NCBI GenBank assembly: GCA_026210745.1
Contig: CP110630.1
Span: 6,200,001 to 6,264,000 of the forward strand
Reading direction: 5' to 3'
Source of the DNA: Exobasidium rhododendri
Lineage: Eukaryota; Basidiomycota; Exobasidiomycetes; Exobasidiales; Exobasidiaceae
DNA: 64,000 nt
Shown: positions 49,657 through 59,943 of the stretch, piece after piece
How positions within the stretch are numbered: the stretch's first letter is position 1
How the letters are laid out: each line of letters starts with the position of its first letter
The notes under the pieces: generated by a model
What the model saw: the letters and a program-made list of their open reading frames with translations, nothing else
Database searches by the model: none
Told to the model about the DNA's origin: nothing
Program-made: the position numbers and the translations under genes

Positions 49657-52186
49657 TCAAGCAGACCAGCTTTCTAGGCCAGAGTAAGTGACGCCGTCTC
49701 CCTTGATGATACTGCCCATCTTGATGACGTTCCTCTCACCGTCTTTAGCCAGAAGCGACTCCACTTCGGCCACACCAGCTTTGTCTACGATGATCACCAT
49801 CCCAATGCCGTTGTTCAGCGTCCTGCACATCTCAAGAGCGGCGATATTTCCTTGCTGTTGAAGGTAAGCAAATAGTTGAGGCCGCTTCCAAGCTTGCAGA
49901 TCGACATGCGCACCGAACCCTTTTGGTAGTATTCGCGGAATATTGTCAGTGAACCCGCCTCCAGTGATGTGAGAAAGAGCCTTGACATGAGGACTGGGTG
50001 TGCTGCCCTCGACAAAGCCAAGGAGATGGCTGAGTGCCTGAACGTAGATACGGGTAGGCTCCAATAGTCGATCGCCGAGCAAGACGCCCTTGTCCTCCTC
50101 CCACGGGCACCTTTCACTGTACTTGATGCCCGCCCTCTCGATGACCTTACGGACTAGACTGAATCCGTTCGAGTGCAGGCCGGAGCTAGTGAGACCGAGC
50201 AGTACATCCCCTTCCTGGATGTCGTTCAGTCTAGGAAGCAGGTGACTCCTCTCGACGATACCGACCGCGAATCCCGCCAAGTCGTAGTCTTTCCCTTCGT
50301 ACATGCCAGGCATCTCGGCCGTCTCTCCTCCTATCAGACCGCATTTCGACTCCTTGCACCCCTCCGCGATCCCTTTGACGACGGTAGCGGTCACGTCGAC
50401 GTTCAGCTTGGAGCAGGCAAAGTAGTCCAAGAAGTAGAGAGGAGCGGCGGCTTGTACGAGAAGATCATTCACCGACATCGCTACCAGGTCGATTCCTACT
50501 GTGTCGTGCTTGTCAAAGTCCAGAGCAACTCTCAGCTTCGTGCCTACACCGTCTGTGCCGCTGACCAGCAGCGGGTCCTTGAAGTTCCCTGCTGCTTTCA
50601 AGTCGAACACGCCTCCGAATCCACCCAGCTTGGCATCGCAGCCAGGTCGAGCGGTGCTCTTTGCATGCGACTTGATGGCCTCTACGAGTTCATTGCCTGC
50701 ATCGACATCTACTCCTGCTGCTGCGTATGTCAATGCCTCTTGCTTTTGAGCAGCTTTCGACGGCCGCAGAGCACGATGGGCAATATCTTTTCGGAAGGTC
50801 TTGCCCTCAAATTGTATCTGATCAACCCCCTTGTACGCCAGCTCGACAGCTTCCTGAAGTGTGGATCCACTGGCAGAGACGGCTAGTACTCTGCCACCGG
50901 CTGTAACCAGGTCATTTCCTGCCATCTTTGTACCAGCGTGATACACGGTCACACCCTTGGGGACACTTCCAATCTCAATCTTCTTACCCGTGGCATACTT
51001 GCCGGGGTAGCCTCCTGATGCCAACACGACGCTGACAGCGTGGCAATTGGGCTTCACCTTCATGTCCAGTGAATCAAGCCTTCTCTCAGCACAGGCTAGC
51101 ATGATGTCCGCCAAGTTGGGTCCGTTCTCTGTGTCAAGAAGCTCTAGTGCTGCTTCGGTCTCTGGATCTCCAAATCGAACGTTATACTCGAGCACTTTTG
51201 GCCCTCCTGCTGTGATCATAAAGCCAGTGAATAGGAGACCAACAAAAGGGAAGCCTTCCTTCCTCATTCCGGCGATAGTGGGAGCAATGACTTGGGTCTC
51301 GATTGCCTTTTCGATTCCAGCAGCTTGGCCCTCAGGAGCAGGTGAGTATGCACCCATGCCGCCAGTGTTGGGGCCAGTGTCGCCCTCCCCAATTCGCTTG
51401 TGGTCTTGACATGACGGAAGAGAGTAGTGTGAGTATCCATCGGAGAAGGTGAGGATGGATAGCTCTGGTCCTTGCAATCGTTCTTCGACTAGGAGAATGG
51501 ATCCGGCATCTCCAAAGACCTTCTCAACCAGAATCTCATGCACGCCCTTTTCGCACTCGGCATCGCTTTCCGGCAGAAGAACGCCCTTTCCAGCAGCGAG
51601 GCCACTAGCCTTGAGAACAATCTTCTGTGCACCACCAAGCTTCTTCACGTAGGCCAGGCAGTCATCGACCTGATCCGCGTTGAACGACTTGAAATCAGCC
51701 GTAGGAATGCTGTGCTTTGCCATGAAGAGCTTTGAGAAGTCTTTCGATCCCTCCATCTGTGCAGCGACTGGTGAAGGCCCAAAGACGGGGATCCCTGCCG
51801 CCTTGAAAGCCCTTTCCACGCCGTCTACTAGGGGCTGTTCTGGTCCCGGAACGCACAGGTTGATCTGAGCATGAGAGGAGGTGTCAGAGGTGTACACTCT
51901 TCTATCTACTACACAACAATCGATTTCTCACCTGGTTACTTCTGGCCCACTTGCAGATATCACTGAAGTCCCCATCGGCTTTAACGTCGGTCAGATTGGA
52001 GCATCGCTTGCCATCAATGGTACTGGTACCACCGTTACCTGGCGCGACATAGACGTGCTCTACGCGTTGTGATTTGAGCAAGTGTAAAGCGATGGCATGT
52101 TCCCTTCCTCCCGCACCAAGCACCAAGATGCGAAGAGGTTCTGGCTTGGGCAACAGCGATGCAAGTGAAGATGTAGATGCCGACAT
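49657..52186 (-). CDS. ADE5,7: Bifunctional GAR synthetase / AIR synthetase
   Basis: Two-domain purine enzyme: phosphoribosylamine-glycine ligase (step 2) and phosphoribosylformylglycinamidine cyclo-ligase (step 5). Exons 52186-51932 and 51864-49657 give 820 residues. The GARS part begins 'LRILVLGAGGREHAIALHL' and has 'VPGPEQPLVDGVERAF', ATP-grasp 'VLKASGLAAGKGVLLP' and 'NTGGMGAYSPAP' and 'NVRFGDPETEA'. The AIRS part starts near residue 440 with 'HAKSTARPGCDAKLGGFGG', 'LVSGTDGVGTKLRVAL', 'MSVNDLLVQAA' and 'GGETAEMPGMYE'. This fusion without a third (GART) domain is the fungal arrangement. The 67 bp intron is phase 0. Convergent with TIF5, divergent from RRB1. Confidence 0.97.
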
Positions 52187-52494
52187 TGTGACCGAATAAC
52201 CCCTCTAGAGAGACAGTCTGGGAACGCTTGCAGTCTCCTGAAGTCGCACTTCCTTGTCCTGGGCGAGAGAATCTGTCAAAAATTTAAAATTCATTCTTTT
52301 TTTTGGGTTTCTGATGCTCGATAATAATCAGCACACGTGTATTCTCTCTTTTTTTTTCTTTTTTCGCAGCGCACCTCTTCCTTGAAGTTTTAGATCTTTT
52401 TTTTTTCCTTTTTTTTAGAGAGAAGAAGATTCGGCTGGACTGTCTTTTTCCTTTTCGCTACTCCCTTCTAGCACCACCTTCTTTGCTAGCAGCG
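52187..52494. promoter_or_regulatory. T-tract divergent promoter of ADE5,7 and RRB1
   Basis: 308 bp with repeated poly-T tracts on the plus strand (about 52296-52304, 52351-52366, 52396-52418). Such tracts exclude nucleosomes in fungi and are common at ribosome-biogenesis genes such as RRB1. A CACGTG E-box-like site is at about 52334. Confidence 0.55.
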
Positions 52495-54344
52495 ATGTCA
52501 AAAAGAGCTGCTTCACCGGCCAGGTCGGTGAACGGCAATGCTGCGACAGAGATCAATGGAAGTGCAAAGCAGTCCCGCGCTTCCAATGCCTCTGTCTCCA
52601 CCAAGAAGGACGCAGACGGCGACGACGGTATGGGTGAATTCGAGGATACCTTCGAAGACGAGTTCGAACAGGATGACGAGAATGGGGAGGTTATAGACAA
52701 CGAAAGCGACGAGGAAGAAGATGACGACGACGACGAGGAGAATACCATGGAGATCGATGGCGTCAAGGTTGATGGAGAGATACAACGAGCAGAGTCCGAG
52801 GACGAAGGGGAGGCCCCTACGGATGTATATATACCCGGTGTAGGAGCACCACTGGAGAGCGGCCAAACGCTAGAACCAGATCAGTCAGCGTACGAGATGC
52901 TGCATCGTCTCAACGTTACCTGGCCCTGTTTATCCTTCGATGTGTTGCAAGATAATCTGGGCATCAACAATAGGAGATATCCGCATTCAGCATACTTTGT
53001 CGCCGGAACCCAAGCCGACAATGCCAAGAACAACGAGCTGATGGTCATGAAGGCCAGCTCTATGCACAAGACGAACAAAGACGGAGGTGAGTACCCATTT
53101 TCCTTTTTTCTGCATTGCTCTTTCGATGATGCTTGAGGCATTTGGCTGTATGGGTCGTCATCCGTGATGATCCGATGCCGAAAACATCTCGCTACCTTAA
53201 TAACACTTCTGAGGCAGAGCAATGCGCCCATGTTCTTTCTGTGCTCGAGAACTATTGCTGACATTGATTGATGTCTTTGAAAACAGGCCTCGACGACGAG
53301 GATGACGATGACGAAGATGACGAGAATTTGGATGATGATGCCATTCTGGAGTACAAGTCCATTCCTCACCTGGGAGGCATAAACAGAGTTCGAGTTGCTC
53401 CCATGGTCGGCTCCCGATCGTCCACGGAGCAGTTCCTAGACCCATATCCTGTGGCGACATGGTCAGAGCTGGGTCAAGTGGATATCTGGGATGTTCGACC
53501 GATCTTCAATGCTCTGGATCAGCCGGGCAGCAGTACCTACAACCGAAAGGCAATCAAACCGATGCACACGGTCAAGACCCACGCTACAGAGGGATACGCC
53601 CTGGACTGGGCTGGATCTGGAGGAGAGTCGTCCGGCAAGGCGTCCTCTCTTCGTCTCCTGTCTGGTGACGTGCAGAACAAGATCTTCCTGACTACATCCT
53701 CACAATCGGGCTTCAACACCAATCCCAGCCCCTTTCTCAGCCACACTTCCTCCGTGGAGGATCTGCAGTGGTCGCCAAAGGAGACGACTGTATTTGCGAG
53801 TTGCAGTGCTGACAAGAGCATCCGCATCTGGGACATCCGAGTCAAGAACAAGCAGAGCGTCATCAATGTGGAGAATGCGCACGATCAGGACGTCAACGTC
53901 ATCAGCTGGAACAAGGCGACGGACTATTTGCTCCTGTCAGGGGGCGACGAGGGCAACATCAAGGTGTGGGACATGAGGAATTTCAAGCCGTCCAAAGGAG
54001 GCAACGCAGGCAGCAAACCGCTCGCTGTGGCCACTTTCGCTTGGCACACTGCGCCCATCAGCAGTGTTGAGTGGCATCCTACTGAGGACTCCGTCTTTGC
54101 TGCCAGCGGAAGAGACGACCAGGTCACTCTCTGGGATCTCAGTGTCGAGGAAGACGACGAGGAAGACGCCGCTACTCGTGGACAGTACAAGGGCCCCGAC
54201 GGGAAGGAGGTCCCTAATCAACTGCTCTTCTGTCATCACGGTGCAAGTGAAGTGAAAGAGGTCCACTGGCATCCACAAATTTCGGGCATGCTGATGAGCA
54301 CGAGCGCAGACGGCTTTCACTTGTTCAAGACTATCTCTGTATGA
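52495..54344 (+). CDS. RRB1: Ribosome assembly WD40 protein Rrb1 (GRWD1)
   Basis: Dedicated chaperone of ribosomal protein uL3 (Rpl3) in the nucleus and nucleolus. Exons 52495-53086 and 53287-54344 give 549 residues. The long acidic N-terminus (EFEDTFEDEFEQDDENG, then EEEDDDDDEE) is typical. The histone-binding-like block 'SAYEMLHRLNVTWPCLSFD' and 'YPHSAYFVAGTQA' precedes WD repeats: 'ATWSELGQVDIWDVRP', 'SVEDLQWSPKETTVFASC', 'SADKSIRIWDIRVKNK', 'NVISWNKATDYLLLSGGDE', 'SVEWHPTEDSVFAASGRDD'. The ending 'EVHWHPQISGMLMSTSADG' is diagnostic. The ATG at 52495 is the first in frame. The intron interrupts an acidic loop (KDGG/LDDEDDDD), so minor variation there is tolerable. Confidence 0.95.
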
Positions 54345-54451
54345 TACTGTACCATCTATATCTCTCCTTCGTGGCTCACATTGTCTCCCCATGCATTCAC
54401 TCTGTACTATTAAGATTCTCTAAACAGCATTCGTCGTCTACTACAACAATA

Positions 54452-56333
54452 CTACAACTTTGACTGCCCCGCTTTTTCACTTTCTTCTTCTTGCTTGACC
54501 AGTGCCCTCAAGTCTTTTCGAAGCAGTTTCCCACTCGGACTGGCAGGCACCTTGTCCAGGATTCTGACGCCGCCTCGGAGGCGCTTCTGCGAGGAGGCTT
54601 TCTTCCGTATGAATTCAATGACGTCCTGTGCGATCTTGGCTTCCTCCTCTGCACCCTTGCGACCTCCTTTCAGCTCAATGTACGCCCGCGGCAGCTCGGT
54701 AGCCTGTGACTTGTCATAGACACCGATAACGGCGGCTGCAGCAACGTCTGGGTGGTGAAGAAGAAGACCTTCCAGTTCTGCAGGAGGGACTTGGTATCCC
54801 TGACATTGCCAAGGGAGATGTATGTGAGCCCGAAAGGTAAAGATTACCACATACATACACACATTCTCCATATCTCACCTTGTACTTGATCAACTCTTTT
54901 ATCCTATCGACGATCGAGAAATTGCCTTCTCTGTCTACCGTTGCAACGTCTCCTGTCTTCAGCCAGCCATCCTCCGTGATGGTCTCCTTTGTTGCCATTT
55001 CATTCTTGTAGTAGCCCTGGTAAGGAGTGGAGAATTAGTCAGAGAAGAAAGCTGGCTAAATTCTCACGGTCGCTCACCTTGACCACATTCGGTGCCCTGA
55101 CCCACAGCTCGCCCCTTTCCCCTTGCTTGACTGGCTTTCCTGTCTCGACATCGACGCACTTTGCCTGTGTGTGAGGTGACGGTAGTCAGGATCATAACGC
55201 TACCCTTCGCCGCTGCTCTTGACCTTGCTCACCTCCATACCGGGCAACAGCCTTCCACATGTGCCAATCTTCATATTCGCGTGCAGGCCCAAACCTCCCA
55301 CGGTCGTCTCTGTCATTCCCCATCCACTGCGAACCTCCACACCTGTCTTGTCGACCAACCTTTGCTGCGTTTCTTGATCGAGCGGTGCTGCTCCTGATAT
55401 CAAGAATTTGACGGATTTCCAGCTCTCTCTATTCGCTTGTGGAAGATTGGTCAGGACGATGAAAATTGGTGGGACAATGCAAAGCAGTTCGATCTTTTCT
55501 CGTTCGATGATTTTACAGAACAAGACAGGATCAAACGGCGATGGCAAGATCCAGCAACAAGATTTGGTGATGAGAGGGACAGCTATGTTCATCTGAAACG
55601 CAAAGGCGTGATAGAAGGGCAGGATCCCTATGTGTCTCTTGACGGAACTTACCCCGTTTGGGACATGGCAAATAGCCTCGATCATTGCGACCAAATTTCG
55701 ATGGGTGACCTCGACGGACTTTGGCAAGCCTGTCGTACCCGAAGAGAAAGGCAAGATTTGCGTTTCGTTGTAGTCTTTGGGCTGATACGACTTTGCTGCT
55801 TTCGCTTCTGCTTCCGAGACCATGAGCTTGCGCATGTAGAGTGTCCCACCTCGACCGATCTCTGCGTCCATGGAGATGACTTTCTTCCATGGTATCTGCG
55901 CATCCACCACATTCTTCATCAGTGGAGTCATGACAAAGATCTTTTCAGGCATGGTGATTGCTATGGTGTGTTTAAGCTCGTGGGGGAGATAGCCAGGATT
56001 CGCCATGGCTATCTTCAGACCCGCAAAGGCGGCTGCCATGAGCACGATAGGAAATTCGATGCAATTTCCCGATATGATCATGACGACTTGGCCAGGCTTG
56101 AGACCTGTGTTTTTGAGTAGTCCAACACCGAGTTGTTGAGCTTGCAATTTGAGCGAGGAGTTTGTGAGTGTGCGAGATCGTTTGGAGCACTCAATAAAGG
56201 TGGGGACATGCTCGTCCCATGTGACGTCTCCTAGCAGTCGATCATACCAATTTACTTGCGATGGTCCGACGTAGTCAGTGTACTCCGAACGGTAAATCCC
56301 AGTCTCTTCATCGTATGGCACAGTCACAGACAT
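54452..56333 (-). CDS. Peroxisomal acyl-CoA ligase (4CL-like)
   Basis: ANL-superfamily enzyme that activates a carboxylic acid with ATP and CoA. Exons 56333-55233, 55164-55078, 55016-54879 and 54799-54452 give 557 residues, all phase 0. Adenylation motifs: '[19 protein letters not shown]' (P-loop), '[13 protein letters not shown]', '[18 protein letters not shown]' and '[18 protein letters not shown]' (hinge). The C-terminal Lys is in '[18 protein letters not shown]'. The protein ends Ser-Lys-Leu, a type 1 peroxisomal signal. The overall pattern resembles 4-coumarate:CoA ligase and fungal peroxisomal ligases for medium-chain, aromatic or secondary-metabolite acids. The exact substrate cannot be read from sequence. 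The 14 codons upstream of ATG 56333 are probably leader. Confidence 0.93.
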
Positions 56334-56917
56334 TTCGACGAGGATGAAGAGGGGGGGAGAGAGGGGGATCACACAGGAGAGAGTGGGGTAAAATGGACGC
56401 TCACTGTTGGCCCCCGGGTCTGCAATTTAAAGTATTTTAGATTCCGGCTAAAGTCTAAAGAAAACAGACCCGGTCATACTACCACCCGGGCACTACTGAA
56501 CAGACGTCTCCATAAGGTGATCTGAACAGCCGTTGCACCGTTTAAACGAGGCGATGAGAGTGGCAGCCGCAATGAGATGCTCCAGCATGATGTTGTGGTC
56601 CAAGACCGACTCTGAAGGGAGTGACTTCACTATGCCGGGAGTACGAACGAGCTAGTGGCTTTTCCAGTGCTTTCGTCAAGTTATCGACTGTGCAGGGCGT
56701 GAGCCATCTTCAGTCGACCCAGCAAGCTACCCATACTTCATTCGCACTAGACCGGCGCAAGATGGCAGGCATCGTAAGCTGAAGGAAGGATTATACACCG
56801 ACAGAGATACACCAAAACTTCATTCAGATCGACCTAAGTGAGGCGCATTGTAGTAGCAGTGCAACAATTCGATTGCAAAGCGCCAACCCATACATGCGTC
56901 TGCATCTATCTGTCCCG
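56334..56917. other. Intergenic region between acyl-CoA ligase and MRPL32
   Basis: 5' flank of the ligase gene and 3' flank of MRPL32, both on the minus strand. A G-run and CCCGGG-containing segments occur near 56351-56420. No gene found. Confidence 0.45.
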
Positions 56918-57668
56918 CTATATCTCGCTCGGCTTTGATGTGATGATTGTGACGTCAGCGTCTCTGGCCAACTCCTCCTCTGCCGCCTTCAGTGCCATTC
57001 TCTTGTTAGCCTTCTGCGCTCGATTGACAAAGCTGAAGCATACAGCGCAAATGTGATGCGCCAGCTTAGGCTTTCCACACGAAGCACAGTGTACGAAGTC
57101 TGTGATCAGGTTGATCAAGGGAGCAAGTCGGCAAGAGCGGGAAATGATGTGTCAGAATAAAGGAAATGAGGCCGTCAAGCGCTCCCACCACTTACCGACT
57201 CTGTCCTTGTGTCCTTTATTTGCGTGCCTCATCGCTTTTCGAGAATGACTGACTTTTGACTTCGGTACTGCATTGAGCACACCATCCCAGTCCAAAGCAC
57301 TCTCTTCTGCTCCCTGACTCCGACTGTCCTCCATCATCTCGGTGGGTATTCCTGCAAGAGCTGGTTGGCGGGATTCTGAAGCAGAGAAGATAGGGTCCAA
57401 GATCGAGGACAATGTCGGCAATGTAAAGCTGGCCTTCTGATTCGCAAAAGTGATTGAGATCTTTCGTCTGGAAAAAATTACAGGGATGCACAGTGCAGAG
57501 AGAAGAGATGAGCAAACGAGATCTTTTCTGCGACACTTGCTTGACTTACCCTTCCTGACTTCTAGAAGATGACGCAAATTGCCTTCGCGATAGAGTCGTT
57601 GAGGGTAGTGGGATTAAGGCAGACACTCTCCCTAGCGTGACTCTTGATGTCGAAGCCATGGCTATCAT
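56918..57668 (-). CDS. MRPL32: Mitochondrial ribosomal protein bL32m
   Basis: Zinc-ribbon protein of the mitochondrial large ribosomal subunit, matured by the m-AAA protease in yeast. Exons 57668-57550, 57467-57196 and 57099-56918 give 190 residues. The N-terminal 40 residues (ASTSRVTLGRVSALIPLPS, then LSRRQFASSSRS) are a presequence. The L32 core 'KSKVSHSRKAMRHANKGH' is followed by the zinc ribbon 'HCASCGKPKLAHHICAVCF' with CxxC...CxxC. The ribbon sits in the last exon, joined in phase (G + AC = Asp). Two starts are close together: ATG 57668 and ATG 57659; the second has the better context (GCCATGG). Divergent from SED5. Confidence 0.93.
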
Positions 57669-57928
57669 TATGCCGAGTGTGTTCGTTGATTCGGTGGAGT
57701 TGATGCGATGCTTCCTCGTCGTCTACCGAAAGGAAGATTCATGAAAATTATTTGGGCGGCCTTGGACTTTGCACACCCGCACGCGTGTCCTCGGTCAGCA
57801 GTCAAAAGGCTCGATCAACGGCAGACTTGCAAATAACAAGTTGGGACGGCCTTTACTGTACCTCCCGCTCACAACACAACCGTATACCCCTCTTCTTCCT
57901 TCCAAGCAATTGGGCAGGCTGGCTCGAC

Positions 57929-59398
57929 ATGTCACAATACTCTGCTCCCTCGCTGAAGGACAGGACGGCAGAGTTCCAGCAGCTGGTGGCTTCCCATTCC
58001 TCGGGATCGAATTATATTTCTCCTAGAGAGAGATTATTGCAGGGCGGTGTGGCTTCTTCTGGTCCGGCCACAAGAGCTGGGACACCATCACAGGTCGGTG
58101 CGAATGGATTGGCTGCAGGAAAGACACCAAAGGGGGAGTTTGCCAGGAGGGCACAGGCGATAGGGAAAGATATTAGTGATACAACCTCTAAGCTGAGCAG
58201 ACTAGCACAGCGTGAGTAAGACTAAAGTACACACTTTGAGTTTGAGTGGGCAAGGAAGCTGAGTACATCCTTCCATCTCTCGGTAGTGGCCAGAAAGAAG
58301 ACGTTGTTCGATGATAGGCCTGTGGAAATTAGCGAACTGACCTACATCATCAAGCACGACATAGCTGCCATCAATCGGCAGCTCTCCGACTTACAAGCAT
58401 TTAATAAAGCACAGCGGACAGGTGGTGGAAAAGGCAAGAATGCAATGGACAAGACGGAAGAGCATAGAGGCAATGTCGTGACGCTTCTACAGACGAAGCT
58501 GGCCGGAGCAACGACAGACTTCCAAGACATCTTGGAAGTACGAACGCAAGTGAGCACGACGATTCGATACATGCTAATGATTCTATATTAAACTGACACC
58601 ATCCCTTTTCATGCAGAATATGAAAGCGTCGAGGGACAGAACAGAGCAATTCGCATTCAGTGGTGCTCCCAACGGTCGAATGGGAGAGAATTCCGGTGTG
58701 TTTCCACGTAGTCCTCTGCTGAAAAGGAGGCCACTGACTGATGATCTCTAGTACTTCGCTCTCGTAATCCCCGCGATGCAGATTCACCCTTATACAATCC
58801 TAGTAGAACAGGTTCAGCGATGGCGAATCGAACGCAACCTGGACAGGCAAACATGGCTGCACTGGAGGACAACAATGGCAAGGAGAAGGGGGGCGAATTT
58901 TTGGCTCTGGACATGGGACAAGCTCCTCAAGGCGATCAGTACATGCAGATGCAGATGATGGAAGGTGGCTCGGATCAATACATGCAACAGCGCTCCTCTG
59001 CTATCGAATCGATCGAGTCGACTATCAGTGAGCTGGGGCAGATCTTTGGACAGTTGGCGCATATGGTAGCCGAGCAGAGGGACACTGTGCAAAGAATCGA
59101 CAGCGACGTGTACGATGTGGCCGATAATGTCAGTGGAGCACAGAGGGAGCTGCTCAAGTACTATGCCAGTGTGTCGAGCAATCGTTGGTTGATGTTCAAG
59201 ATTTTTGGGGTGAGTGACCTAGATCATAGAACATATGTAGAAAAGTGGGAGGAAGTGTGGTGGGCTCATCTGTTTCTTCTCTTTGCTCCAGGTCCTTATT
59301 GTCTTCTTCCTCCTCTTCATTTTAGTCAGCTGTGAGTGCATCGACATTGATGATGTTCGAGTTTGCGTACGCCTACTGACAACAATCCTTGCGCAGAG
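57929..59398 (+). CDS. SED5: Golgi syntaxin Sed5 (syntaxin 5)
   Basis: Qa-SNARE for ER-to-Golgi and intra-Golgi fusion. Exons 57929-58211, 58287-58549, 58617-58695, 58752-59209, 59292-59331 and 59397-59398 give 374 residues. N-terminal 'SLKDRTAEFQQLVAS' is the Sly1-binding peptide region. The Habc domain includes 'LFDDRPVEISELTYIIKHD'. 'NVVTLLQTKLAGATTDFQD' and 'TQNMKASRDRTEQF' are strongly Sed5-like. The SNARE motif is 'SSAIESIESTISELGQIF' through 'SDVYDVADNVSGAQREL', with the zero-layer Gln. The tail anchor 'VLIVFFLLFILVS' comes from exon 5. The stop codon TAG is assembled across the last intron: T at 59331 joins AG at 59397-59398. Without that splice the protein would gain a luminal tail. 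Confidence 0.93.
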
Positions 59399-59943
59399 CA
59401 AACATCAGCTTCTAGCGCCATGGAGTCATGTCTGCGTCATTGCAATACAACCATAAACCTAGTCCTGACCTTGCTCCTGTTACCCTGACTCGTTCGGTGT
59501 TTAGTCAACGTGCCCGCATTTAACGTTAATCCGACGGTAACCACCTCAGCCTAAACTTCTAAGCCTTGCTTTTGCGAACCTTGCCCTCCCTTTAAGAGTG
59601 TGCGACTGTGGCAAATAACACTTTCATCTTTATTAAAATTTGGGGGACTACATCATTATTGTATTATCGAATATTAATGTGCCCTGCCCGGAGAACCGGG
59701 TGATTGTATTGTTAACTATCTTGATTGTAATCGCGCGCGCGTGGGCTACGGTCGGAAGGAATTGGATTTGAAAAATTGCGCTGCCTCTCTTACGGCTCTC
59801 ACACATTTTCCATCTCCTAAAACACACACACATCGGGGCCCTCTCTTCCACTCCTTAGATCTGGTCTTGAGCGTCCTGCACACAAACACCAAAACTATCG
59901 TGCTCAGTCGAGAGAGCTCATAGTAGGTTTCCGTTAACTCGAC
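59399..59943. other. Intergenic region between SED5 and the bZIP gene
   Basis: 3' end of SED5 and promoter of the bZIP gene. Contains (GC)n near 59732-59741 and an ACACACAC tract near 59822. A CT/CA-rich leader precedes ATG 59944. No gene seen. Confidence 0.45.
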
